Shown in pieces: positions 1 through 6,236 of a stretch of 32,236 bases of DNA; position 1 is the first letter of the stretch; every line of letters starts with the position of its first letter. This DNA is from SXMI01 sp964391365. GTDB taxonomy: Bacteria > Actinomycetota > Acidimicrobiia > Acidimicrobiales > Microtrichaceae. The DNA is taken from positions 1 to 32,236 of the forward strand of contig CAYMKW010000025.1 of assembly GCA_964391365.1 (NCBI GenBank). Reading direction: 5' to 3'. A program made the position numbers and the translations under genes. The notes under the pieces are model-generated. The model saw nothing but the letters and a program-made list of their open reading frames with translations, did no database searches and was not told where the DNA came from.

Positions 1-283
1 GCGGGCCGAGCGCTGTGGGTCCCTCCACCTCTGCGAGCACCACCAGCGATGGCTCCGTGCCGGGGGCTGGCGCCGACGCGTCGAACAGCGCCACGAGGTC
101 GGCCGACAGGCTGTCGAGGACCGCCGCGACCAGCTGTCGTCGGCCGCCGAAGTAGTAGTCCAGCATCCTGTGGCTCGTACCGATCGCGGCCGCGAGCTCG
201 CGGTTGCTCACACCCACGCCTCGCTCGAGCACCACCGCCTTGGCGGCGGCGAGCAGCCGCTCGCGTTCTTCGTCCTGGCCCAC
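1..283 (-). CDS. TetR-family transcriptional regulator, N-terminal part (runs off the left edge)
   Basis: Read on the minus strand from a GTG at 283-281, the frame stays open to the window edge (94 codons). It gives a typical TetR DNA-binding domain: a first helix rich in Glu, Arg and Ala (ERERLLAAAKAVVLERG), then a helix-turn-helix with VSNRELAAAIGTSHRMLDYY and FGGRRQLVAAVL. The YYFGGRRQL segment matches the end of the TetR recognition helix, where YYHFxxKxxL is usual. The ligand-binding C-terminal domain lies outside the window, so the target cannot be named. A perfect 16-base palindrome lies 10 bases upstream of the GTG and is the likely autoregulatory operator. No ATG is available near this position, and the GTG gives a normal TetR N-terminus. 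The family call is secure. The exact start is inferred. Confidence 0.8.
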   Translation of the reverse strand, partial: MGQDEERERLLAAAKAVVLERGVGVSNRELAAAIGTSHRMLDYYFGGRRQLVAAVLDSLSADLVALFDASAPAPGTEPSLVVLAEVEGPTALGP

Positions 284-293
284 GCCCGGCGAA

Positions 294-309
294 TGTACCA
301 GCTGGTACA
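294..309. promoter_or_regulatory. Perfect 16-bp palindrome, probable TetR operator
   Basis: TGTACCAGCTGGTACA equals its own reverse complement. It sits 10 bases upstream of the GTG start of the partial TetR gene, where an autoregulated TetR gene usually has its operator. Its function is inferred from position and symmetry only. Confidence 0.6.
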
Positions 310-371
310 AGCAGCGGCTCGGCCCGCGTTCGGCTTTGCCGGCTCGTGCGTTCGAATCCCAGCAGGACGGC

Positions 372-458
372 TGGATCCCGAGACGAGCATCGAACTCCTG
401 GCCTGCTCGTGACGAGTGGGGCCGTCGAATCGGTTGGATGCTCTGTGGGGCAAGGGAT
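372..458 (-). repeat. Decayed tRNA-Thr 3' remnant plus flanking homology (older attachment-site scar)
   Basis: Positions 372-419 align without gaps to the 3' 48 bases of the tRNA-Thr gene at 10410-10485, from the CCA end through the anticodon loop, with 41 of 48 matches by hand count. Homology to the second remnant continues from 420 to 458 against 6073-6111 (29 of 39). It does not continue below 372. The remnant has the same orientation as the intact tRNA. It cannot fold as a tRNA because the acceptor 5' strand and D arm are absent. The best explanation is the displaced 3' end left by an old integration into tRNA-Thr. A dispersed tRNA-derived repeat is the alternative. Confidence 0.7.
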
Positions 459-573
459 CCCAAGTGGGTCGGAGCGGCTCGGGCATCCGATTCGAGCACA
501 GTTGCCGAGCGGCAATGACGGCCTCTCGGAACTCGCCATCCATCGTGTCCGAGGTCGCCGGTACGCCGACGGG

Positions 574-765
574 TTGCCGTTCGAGCGCATCACCATCGAC
601 CCGGACCGGATGGGAGGGATGCCCCGCATCCGAGACCTGCGGGTCACGGTCAGCACCGTGCTCGGCCAGCTCGCAGGTGGCAGCTCGATCGACGATGCCC
701 TCTCCGACTATCCGTACCTCGAGGAGGCCGACGTGCTGGCGGCGCTCGAGTACGCAGCGGAGTAG
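574..765 (+). CDS. DUF433 family protein, VapB-like antitoxin
   Basis: This small protein of 63 residues has the standard DUF433 layout: FERITIDPDRMGG, then MPRIRDLRVTVSTVL, and ending in SDYPYLEEADVLAALEYAAE. Family members are short DNA-binding proteins usually encoded just before a DUF5615 PIN-like toxin, and are thought to be antitoxins. The TTG at 574 is chosen because family members begin a few residues before FERI, and no ATG or GTG lies in frame nearby. An internal ATG at 610 would remove the conserved start. The frame stays open far upstream, but that part resembles nothing and overlaps the tRNA remnant. The stop at 763-765 is followed directly by the remains of the partner toxin. 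The gene lies just inside the island from the 372-458 scar. Confidence 0.75.
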   Translation: MPFERITIDPDRMGGMPRIRDLRVTVSTVLGQLAGGSSIDDALSDYPYLEEADVLAALEYAAE

Positions 766-993
766 GACTCCGGCGTCGTCACTGCGGACAGCAACTTCCC
801 GATGCTCCTGGCGGTCCGTTCCACCCGGGCACCTTCGGTGGTCCACCTCCGCCGCGTCGCCGAGCTCCGACCCGACGAGGTCGCCGCGCTACTCCTCGCC
901 AACATTCCGTCAGTTGCCGACGACCTCGAACGCGGTGCGGTTGTGTCGCTCAGCCCGGACCGGTTGTCGGTCCGTGACCTCCCGATCAGGTAG
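766..993 (+). pseudogene. DUF5615 PIN-like toxin, C-terminal remnant
   Basis: Directly after the DUF433 stop, in the same frame, the sequence reads SGVVTADSNFPMLLAV, then APSVVHLRRVAELRPDEVA and VVSLSPDRLSVRDLPI. This is the C-terminal half of DUF5615, the PIN-like toxin family that pairs with DUF433. The N-terminal part of roughly 45 residues is missing, including the LLDxNL segment with the first acidic residue. No room remains for it before the antitoxin stop. The usual TADxDF motif reads TADSNF, so a second acidic position may also be lost. An ATG at 802 could still start a 63-residue peptide, but it would lack the active site. I read this as a toxin inactivated by an internal deletion that left the antitoxin intact. 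Its end overlaps the convergent TetR stop by 8 bases. Confidence 0.7.
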
Positions 994-1576
994 ACGCACC
1001 CTCCGTCCCGACAAGGTCGGTGAGCGCCGCCCGAAGACGCGGCAGTCGTCGGCCGGCCTCGAGCTCGTGCACCGCCACCTCGGCGGTGGCGGCCACGAGG
1101 AGTCGGGCAGTCTCCAGGGGGTGGACGGCCGTCTCCTTGAGATCCGTGGCGAGCAACTTCGCGGCCTGGTCGTTCCGACGCCGCACCTCTGCCGCCACGG
1201 CAGGTTCGCTTCGGGCTTGGAGGAGCATCGCCCGCACACCGGGCTCGCCTCGACATGCGTCGAGGAACGACAGGATCTGGACACGTGCACGTAGGGGGCC
1301 GGGGCTCATCGACGAAGTGGCCTGCGTGACGGTGTCGAAGACGTTGTCGTGGAACCGCCGATGCAGGTCGACGAGCAACGCCGCCCGATCGTCGAAATGG
1401 ACGTAGAACGTGCCCTTGCCGAGCCCGGCCTCGCGGGTGACCGTGTCGATGCTGAGCGCGTGCAACCCGTCACGATCGAGGACAGCGCCGGCTGCGCCGA
1501 GCAGCGCACTGTGGGTGGGGTGCGACGCCCCCGCTCGACTTCCGGGTCCACGCCGGGGAACGCCTGCTACCTCCAT
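986..1576 (-). CDS. TetR/AcrR-family regulator of the adjacent hydrolase operon
   Basis: The 196-residue protein has a TetR N-terminal domain: ALLGAAGAVLDRDGLHALSI, then the helix-turn-helix TVTREAGLGKGTFYVHF and FDDRAALLVDLHRRF. The helical C-terminal part (about residues 75-196) is the divergent ligand-binding and dimer region. The ATG at 1576 overlaps the end of the hydrolase gene by 10 bases (the hydrolase stop is 1569-1567), so the two genes are translationally coupled. The frame continues upstream through hydrolase sequence and that extension is rejected. The 22-base palindrome in front of the hydrolase gene at 2384-2405 is the likely operator, which would make the operon autoregulated. 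The effector is unknown, and a substrate or product of the hydrolase is a reasonable guess. Confidence 0.85.
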   Translation of the reverse strand: MEVAGVPRRGPGSRAGASHPTHSALLGAAGAVLDRDGLHALSIDTVTREAGLGKGTFYVHFDDRAALLVDLHRRFHDNVFDTVTQATSSMSPGPLRARVQILSFLDACRGEPGVRAMLLQARSEPAVAAEVRRRNDQAAKLLATDLKETAVHPLETARLLVAATAEVAVHELEAGRRLPRLRAALTDLVGTEGAST

Positions 1577-2373
1577 CCGGAGTCCGTTCGCAGCGGCTCG
1601 AGGAACCGTTCGACGACCTCGAGGAACTCGTGAGGCATCTCGACGTGAGCCTGATGGCCACACGGCAGCGCGACGACCTCGGCGTGACCGAGCGCACGCC
1701 TGGCCCGGCGACCGTCGACCGGCCACGGCAGTACCGGGTCGCGACGGCCCCAGATGAGCAACGTCGGCAAGGACAGACTCTCCGCTGCGTCCTGAGCGTC
1801 ATGGTCCGGGTGGGCGAAGGACTGCCACACTGCACGGAACGCGTCGACGAGGCGCTGGTCGGTCGAGGATCTGACAGCTCGAGCACGGACCTCGTCGACC
1901 CATGCTCCGCGGCGCCTCAGGTACAGCCGAGGGAGCGTCCGCATCATCATCGGGGCGAGGCGCGCCGATCCGACCGCCCGGCAGGCCACCACGGAGCCCA
2001 GCCAACGGGGGGTGAACCCGCCCGGATCGACCAGCACGATTGAACGAACGAGGTCGGGCCGCTGGGCTGCGGCACGAATCGCCGCGAACCCACCGACGGA
2101 GTTGCCGACCAGGACGAACGGGCCGTCGCTCAACTCGCCCAGCAGTCGCGTGAGCACCTCTGCGTAGCCGACTGCGGACGGCTGAGTCCCGGCGGGACTG
2201 TCCCCCCACCCCGGCCAATCGAGCGCATGGACGGTGTACCGGTCAGCGAGATGACCGAGAACGGCATCGAAGTCGCGATGGTCACCGCCGTTGGCGTGCA
2301 ACAGGACGACCGCCGGCCCCGACCCGGTGGTCCGAACCGCGACACCCTCGATGAAGTTCGTCTCAACTGCCAT
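1567..2373 (-). CDS. Alpha/beta-fold hydrolase
   Basis: The 268-residue protein has a full alpha/beta hydrolase fold. VVLLHANGG near residue 25 forms the oxyanion-hole region, GNSVGG at 90-95 is the nucleophile elbow with Ser92, IWGRRDPVLP carries Asp212, and CGHQAHVE carries the catalytic His240. LDWPGWGDSP at about 51-60 is the usual loop of MhpC/BphD-like and epoxide-hydrolase-like members. The family cleaves esters, C-C bonds or epoxides, and the substrate cannot be told from sequence. No signal peptide is seen, so it is probably cytoplasmic. It is the first gene of a two-gene operon with the TetR gene at 986-1576. The ATG at 2373 fits the family N-terminus and lies 10 bases downstream of the operator palindrome. 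Confidence 0.88.
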   Translation of the reverse strand: MAVETNFIEGVAVRTTGSGPAVVLLHANGGDHRDFDAVLGHLADRYTVHALDWPGWGDSPAGTQPSAVGYAEVLTRLLGELSDGPFVLVGNSVGGFAAIRAAAQRPDLVRSIVLVDPGGFTPRWLGSVVACRAVGSARLAPMMMRTLPRLYLRRRGAWVDEVRARAVRSSTDQRLVDAFRAVWQSFAHPDHDAQDAAESLSLPTLLIWGRRDPVLPWPVDGRRARRALGHAEVVALPCGHQAHVEMPHEFLEVVERFLEPLRTDSGWR

Positions 2374-2383
2374 CGAGGAAGAA

Positions 2384-2405
2384 TACCTGACTATTCGGTC
2401 AGGTA
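2384..2405. promoter_or_regulatory. 22-bp perfect dyad, probable operator of the hydrolase-TetR operon
   Basis: TACCTGAC, a 6-base spacer and GTCAGGTA form two perfect 8-base arms 10 bases upstream of the hydrolase ATG. The core TGAC-N6-GTCA with an AT-containing centre is typical of TetR operators. The TetR gene in the same operon is the obvious ligand. Function is inferred. Confidence 0.7.
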
Positions 2406-2458
2406 CCCTCTGCGATCACACCCAGGACAACGGATCGGCAGTGGTGCCGAGCGGCTCG

Positions 2459-2480
2459 AGCGCACGACTCGAGCACAGTT
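2459..2480. repeat. Short repeat shared with both tRNA-Thr scars, without tRNA sequence
   Basis: The segment reads AGCGCACGACTCGAGCACAG then TT. Close relatives lie at 6135-6157 (AGCGCACGATTCGTGCACGG then TTT) and 483-503 (GCATCCGATTCGAGCACAGT then T), each about 110 bases to the right of the left end of a tRNA-Thr remnant. Here no tRNA fragment is present. It could be an integrase arm-type site, the remains of a third attachment arm, or part of a small dispersed repeat. The core contains near-palindromic CGA-TTCG. Confidence 0.45.
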
Positions 2481-2509
2481 CCCGCAGACGAGTGGCAGGC
2501 TCGATCAGT

Positions 2510-2944
2510 TCATTCCGCCACGCTGCTGGAACCGTGCGAGCGCAGTCGGGCGAGCGGAAGTGCGAGCGCAGCAGCGATCGGCACGTTGAACAGCGCGTGG
2601 GTCGGGTGGCCGAGCACCACAGACATCGTGGTGTCGAGGACGAACCACAGCGAGAGCGAACGGATGAGCGCTGGCACCGCCCACGGGGACCCGTCCCGGA
2701 GCGGGCCGCGGACCACGCTGATCATCATCGAGGTCCACCCCGCCAGCACCGCCCCCAGCACCATGTAGGGAAGGTTCAGGTACTCGCGAACTGCTGTGGT
2801 GTCGGCCGGGCCAGACGGGCCGAACCCGAACGCTGCGAAGAGTCGTCCGGCGAACGGTCCGCCGAACACCAACAGCAACGAGTAGCCGAACAGCACCCAG
2901 AGGACGACCAGCAGCCAACGGGTCCAGAACTGCCGTGAGGTCAC
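2510..2944 (-). CDS. Small integral membrane protein of unknown function
   Basis: The 144-residue protein has about four hydrophobic segments: WLLVVLWVLFGYSLLLVFGG near the start, MVLGAVLAGWTSMMISVV in the middle, LIRSLSLWFVLDTTMSVVLG, and a weaker one near FNVPIAAALALPLA. A short charged tail follows. I recognise no catalytic motif and cannot assign a function. The start is a GTG at 2944 whose GTGA overlaps the stop of the upstream DinB-like gene, so the two are translationally coupled. It is the last gene of a unit of TetR, PPOX, DinB-like enzyme and this protein. Longer upstream starts would run deep into the neighbouring gene and are rejected. Confidence 0.7.
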   Translation of the reverse strand: MTSRQFWTRWLLVVLWVLFGYSLLLVFGGPFAGRLFAAFGFGPSGPADTTAVREYLNLPYMVLGAVLAGWTSMMISVVRGPLRDGSPWAVPALIRSLSLWFVLDTTMSVVLGHPTHALFNVPIAAALALPLARLRSHGSSSVAE

Positions 2945-3585
2945 TCGTCCACCGGAGCACTCGGGAGGGAGACAGGCGAGCCGGCGACCATGGTCGCTGC
3001 GAGATCGGGGTCGAACCCGAGGGCGGCGATCTGCTCGCGGGATCTCCGGCCGGAGCATGCCCGCAGGAGGTCGAAGTCGTCGATGCCGGACGAGAGCAGC
3101 TGCCCGGCAAGGCCGGGCGACGCCTCATCTGCGGTGTGCAGCACGAAGCCGAGGGCGACCGTGACGGCGAGGTCGTCGCGGGCACCGGGCACGCCGAGCG
3201 CGTGACGGAGGTCGTGCTCATGGGTGGTGGCGTCGAGGACGAGCTGGGAGTTCATCGGCGCGGGGATCATCGGCAGCACGACGTCGAACTCCTGAGCGGT
3301 CGACACCCACGCGTCGGCGAGGTCGTCGAGGGACTCGCCACGGTGGCGATCGACCTGCGCCTGGGTCCACGCGTCGGTGGCAACACCGTCGAGCCGCCCG
3401 GCGAGGATGTCCTCGGGGGCGCCGACCATGTGGGCGAGCAGGTCACCAACGGTCCACGAGGGACAGTGCGGCACCGGACGGTCGACGGTGTCGGCGGGCT
3501 TTGCACGCACCAGGTCGACCACCCGGGAGCGCAACGACGTGTAGGCGGCGACGACCTCGTCGTCGGGGCGCAGATGATCACTCAT
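2941..3585 (-). CDS. DinB-like mycothiol-dependent maleylpyruvate isomerase family protein
   Basis: The 214-residue protein begins with the MDMPI-type N-terminal four-helix domain: VVAAYTSLRSRVVDLV, then PHCPSWTVGDLLAHMVGAPE carrying His52. The family metal site is completed by the HEHD motif at 122-125 in DATTHEHDLRHALG. Family members bind a divalent metal and in characterised cases use mycothiol as cofactor, which fits an actinobacterial host. The exact substrate cannot be read from sequence. The C-terminal third (about 150-214) is the smaller second domain. The ATG at 3585 overlaps the stop of the PPOX gene (ATGA), and its own stop overlaps the membrane protein start (GTGA), so it is the middle gene of a tightly coupled operon. 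Confidence 0.82.
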   Translation of the reverse strand: MSDHLRPDDEVVAAYTSLRSRVVDLVRAKPADTVDRPVPHCPSWTVGDLLAHMVGAPEDILAGRLDGVATDAWTQAQVDRHRGESLDDLADAWVSTAQEFDVVLPMIPAPMNSQLVLDATTHEHDLRHALGVPGARDDLAVTVALGFVLHTADEASPGLAGQLLSSGIDDFDLLRACSGRRSREQIAALGFDPDLAATMVAGSPVSLPSAPVDE

Positions 3586-3856
3586 GACGCACCCGGGGTG
3601 GCGGGCCCGCCGGGGACGACCTCGATCCCGACCTGGTCGCGGGCACTCGGCAGGAGCTGGATGAAACTCGCCGAGAGGTAGCGGCGGCGCTTTGCCCTCA
3701 GGACGGGGGCGAGTTCCTCGGCCGGGATGACCCGCGCGGTCCCGGTGAACGACGGTCCGGTGATCTTGCCACGCTGGGTACAGGTGGCGAACTCCACGCG
3801 GGGGTTGTTCCTGATCCGCTTCACCTTCCAGGAGGTTGCCGGTGTGGTGAGGAGGA
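3582..3856 (-). CDS. PPOX-class F420-dependent oxidoreductase, C-terminal part (broken by assembly gap)
   Basis: Ninety-one residues are visible before the stop at 3584-3582. SWKVKRIRNNPRVEFATCTQ, then RGKITGPSFTGTARVIPAEE and LRAKRRRYL match the second half of the split-barrel pyridoxamine-phosphate-oxidase-like family, in the branch annotated as F420-dependent. These small enzymes bind F420 or a flavin and reduce or oxidise diverse substrates. The N-terminal part, about 45 residues in a usual member of around 135, lies in the run of Ns. The stop overlaps the start of the DinB-like gene (ATGA). The family assignment rests on the C-terminal half only. Confidence 0.75.
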
Positions 3857-3956
3857 NNNNNNNNNNNNNNNNNNNNNNNNNNNNNNNNNNNNNNNNNNNN
3901 NNNNNNNNNNNNNNNNNNNNNNNNNNNNNNNNNNNNNNNNNNNNNNNNNNNNNNNN
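3857..3956. other. Assembly gap, 100 Ns
   Basis: Exactly 100 consecutive Ns, the usual placeholder for a gap of unknown length. It removes the C-terminus of the TetR gene to its right and the N-terminus of the PPOX gene to its left. Open frames that appear to run through it are artefacts. Confidence 0.99.
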
Positions 3957-4420
3957 CTTGCGATACACACCATCGCCAGGTCCTCGGCCCGACGGCGGGT
4001 GGCACCCGAGCGCACGAACGCCTTGGCCAGCGCGTCGCGCCAGCTCCGGAAGATCTCGCCCGAGACGGTCCGCAGGTCGGTCGTCGCTTCGGACCCGAGG
4101 CACGACGCTGCGACGGCACACCCACGCTCGTAGTCGCCCGCGACGAGGACCGCCCGCCATCCGTCCACGAATGCGTCGACCAACTTCGCTGGCGACGCGG
4201 CGTCGAGCGAGTCGAGCAGCGCCGTGACGCCGTCGCCCACCGAGCGGATCGCTGCCTCGACCAGTTCGTCCTTGCCGCCCGGGAAGTGGTGGTAGATCGA
4301 GCCCCGGGGCGCTCCGGTGCGGGCGATCACCTCGGAGAACGAGGTGCCCTGCACACCCCGTGCGGCCAGCAACTCGGCCGCGCCGCGGACCATGTCGTCG
4401 TGCACGTTGCGCTTCACCAT
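3957..4420 (-). CDS. TetR-family regulator, C-terminus lost in the assembly gap
   Basis: The first 154 residues are present. MVRGAAELLAARGVQGTSFS and EVIARTGAPRGSIYHHF form the TetR helix-turn-helix, followed by FPGGKDELVEAAIRSVGDGV. The segment DYERGCAVAASCLG resembles the ligand domain of the LmrA/YxaF-like TetR branch, where a GCxVA motif follows the third long helix. The protein should be about 190-200 residues, so some 40 residues fall in the gap. It is divergent from the tautomerase-dehydrogenase pair, and a 22-base dyad lies in the shared promoter region at 4435-4456. It probably represses both sides. The ATG at 4420 gives a normal TetR N-terminus (MVKRNVHDDMVRG). Confidence 0.85.
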
Positions 4421-4434
4421 TGACTCTGCCGATC

Positions 4435-4456
4435 GTCATACATAGATTCGTATGAC
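4435..4456. promoter_or_regulatory. Dyad in a divergent promoter region, probable TetR operator
   Basis: GTCATAC, an 8-base spacer and GTATGAC form perfect 7-base arms between the TetR start (4420) and the tautomerase start (4484). The surrounding DNA is more AT-rich than the rest of the region, as promoters are. It is placed to control both directions. Function is inferred. Confidence 0.65.
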
Positions 4457-4483
4457 ACCCATCATAGAGACGAGGAGCGTCCG

Positions 4484-4900
4484 ATGCCGATGATCGACGT
4501 CCACCTGCCCGAGGGAGTGATCCCTGCCACTGCGTACGCCGAGCTCGGTGAACGCCTCACGCATGCGCTGCTCCGCTGGGAGGGCAACCCGGTCGCCCCG
4601 CCCTACAGCGAGCACACCGCAGCGTTCGTCCACGAGCTGCCACAGCACGCCGTGCACACGGCCGCCGAAACGAACATCGCCGCGGTTCGGGTGCAGGTCA
4701 TCACGCCACCCAACGCGCTCGACCGGTCCGGCCAGCTCGGTTTCGTCGAGGAGGCCACGAACATCGTGACCGAGCTCGCTGGCGAGCCCGAGCTCGCAGC
4801 ACGCACCTGGGTGGTTCTCACCGAGGCGACCGAGGGCGGTTGGGGCGTTGCCGGGTTCGCGCTCGGTGAGGCCGAGTTCGCGGCGCTCCGGGGCAACTGA
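4484..4900 (+). CDS. Tautomerase-superfamily protein
   Basis: The 138-residue protein starts MPMIDVHLPEGV, which places a proline directly after the initiator methionine. In the tautomerase superfamily this N-terminal proline is the catalytic base once Met is removed. A second beta-alpha-beta unit begins near RVQVITPPNAL (about residue 70) and continues through VTELAGEPELAARTWVVLTE, so this looks like a two-unit (fused) member. Usual reactions are keto-enol tautomerisation, dehalogenation or decarboxylation of small acids, and the substrate is unknown. A GAGGAG ribosome site lies about 7 bases upstream of the ATG. The downstream dehydrogenase begins one base after the stop, so the two are probably cotranscribed under the TetR dyad at 4435-4456. 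Confidence 0.78.
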   Translation: MPMIDVHLPEGVIPATAYAELGERLTHALLRWEGNPVAPPYSEHTAAFVHELPQHAVHTAAETNIAAVRVQVITPPNALDRSGQLGFVEEATNIVTELAGEPELAARTWVVLTEATEGGWGVAGFALGEAEFAALRGN

Positions 4901-4901
4901 G

Positions 4902-5948
4902 GTGCGCGGTCTGGTCTTCCGGGGGCCGGCGCAGCTGGCGTGGGAGGAGGTGCCGACACCGGAGATCGTCGAACCGCGCGACGCGCTGGTGCGACCGGTG
5001 GCAGTGGCGCGCTGCGACCTCGACCTGGCCATCGCGCTCGGGCTCTACCCGATGCCCACTGCGTTCGTGATGGGCCACGAGATGGCGGGCGAGGTGGTCG
5101 CGCTCGGCGATGAGGTGTCGAACCTGTCCGTCGGTGACCTGGTCATCGTGCCGTTCCAGCTCAGCTGCAACCGGTGCGACCCGTGCCGGCGAGGCCACAC
5201 CAACGCGTGCGACCACGTAGCTCCCGGCACTGCGTTCGGCCTCGGCCCGCACGGCGGCATCGACCTGGGCGGTGCCCTTGCCGACCTGGTGCGGGTGCCG
5301 TGGGCCGACGTGATGCTGATCCCCCTGCCCGACGGTCTGGACCCGGTGGCCGCCGCCGGCATCCCCGACAACGTGGCCGACGGCTACCGCTGCGTCGCCG
5401 GTCCACTCACCGAGCTCCCCGGCGCACCGGTGCTCGTCGTCGGTGGCCTTGCCGCGTCGGTCGGTCTCTACGCGGTGATGTCGGCCCTCGCTCTGGGATC
5501 GGAGCGCGTCGTCTTCGTGGACGACGACTCCACGAGGCTGCAGATCGCGGACCGGCTCGGTGCCGAGGTGATCGACGCGGGCGGCCGCTGGGAGCAGCTC
5601 GGCAAGGACCTCGCCCGCACCTTCCCGGTCACGGTCGATGCGAACGTGCTCGACCACGGTCGCGACCTGGCGATCCGTGCCACCGCGCCGTGCGGCACCT
5701 GCACCAGCGTGTCCGGAGGCGCCGGACCACGCGCCTCGCTCCCGCTTCAGCAGATGTATCTGAGTGGCATTCGCTACGAGATCGGACGCGTCCATGCCCA
5801 CGCCACCGCACGACCTGTGCTCGACCTCGTCGCCGCCGGCCGGCTGGACCCACTCGAGTTGGTGGACGCGGTGGTGCCGTTCACCGACGCAGTCGACGCC
5901 ATGACCGACCCGTCGGTGAAGGTCGTCTTCCGGAACGACGGAACCTGA
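4902..5948 (+). CDS. Zinc-dependent medium-chain alcohol dehydrogenase family protein
   Basis: The 348-residue protein has the MDR layout. A GroES-like N-terminal domain carries Cys38 (VARCDLD) and GHE at 58-60, the usual catalytic zinc ligands. Cys89, Cys92, Cys95 and Cys103 in CNRCDPCRRGHTNAC form the structural zinc lobe. A Rossmann domain begins at VLVVGGLAASVGLYAV, with VVFVDDDSTRLQIADRLGAE supplying the acidic residue that usually selects NAD over NADP. The nucleotide loop reads GGLAAS rather than the common GxGxxG. The GTG at 4902 starts one base after the tautomerase stop, and earlier starts would overlap that gene. The pair looks like a small TetR-controlled catabolic or detoxification unit. 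The substrate is not predictable. Confidence 0.85.
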   Translation: MRGLVFRGPAQLAWEEVPTPEIVEPRDALVRPVAVARCDLDLAIALGLYPMPTAFVMGHEMAGEVVALGDEVSNLSVGDLVIVPFQLSCNRCDPCRRGHTNACDHVAPGTAFGLGPHGGIDLGGALADLVRVPWADVMLIPLPDGLDPVAAAGIPDNVADGYRCVAGPLTELPGAPVLVVGGLAASVGLYAVMSALALGSERVVFVDDDSTRLQIADRLGAEVIDAGGRWEQLGKDLARTFPVTVDANVLDHGRDLAIRATAPCGTCTSVSGGAGPRASLPLQQMYLSGIRYEIGRVHAHATARPVLDLVAAGRLDPLELVDAVVPFTDAVDAMTDPSVKVVFRNDGT

Positions 5949-6024
5949 AAACACCCGGTCCGCCATCAGGCCCGGGCAGGCCGCCCCGGTGCGTCGAGGC
6001 GAAGCAGCGTTTCGCAGTTCCAGT

Positions 6025-6111
6025 TGGAGCCCGAGAGGAGAATCGAACTCCTGACCTGCTCATTACGAGTGAACCCGTCGAAACGGCTGGATGCCCTGCG
6101 GGAACTGGGAT
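6025..6111 (-). repeat. tRNA-Thr 3' remnant (exact 48 bases) plus flanking homology: younger attachment-site scar
   Basis: Positions 6025-6072 are identical to 10410-10457, the 3' 48 bases of tRNA-Thr from the CCA through the T arm and the anticodon loop. Identity stops abruptly on both sides. From 6073 to 6111 the sequence instead resembles 420-458 beside the older remnant. The acceptor 5' strand and D arm are absent, so this is not a functional tRNA. The 288-base stretch 5949-6236 holds nothing else I can support apart from the related short repeat at 6135-6157. Confidence 0.85.
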
Positions 6112-6236
6112 GCACCTGTCCGGCAACTGGTGGAAGCGCACGATTCGTGCACGGTTTCGACGCCTCAAGCGCGAGGGCAGTGCGAGACCCGGGGCGGCCC
6201 AAGCACGATGTCGGCCTGTGAAACGTAGGCGTGGAA

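Noticed and set aside
349..362. TTCGAATCCC on the plus strand as the T arm of another tRNA
   Set aside because: The flanking bases do not form a T stem and no acceptor or anticodon arm can be folded around it.
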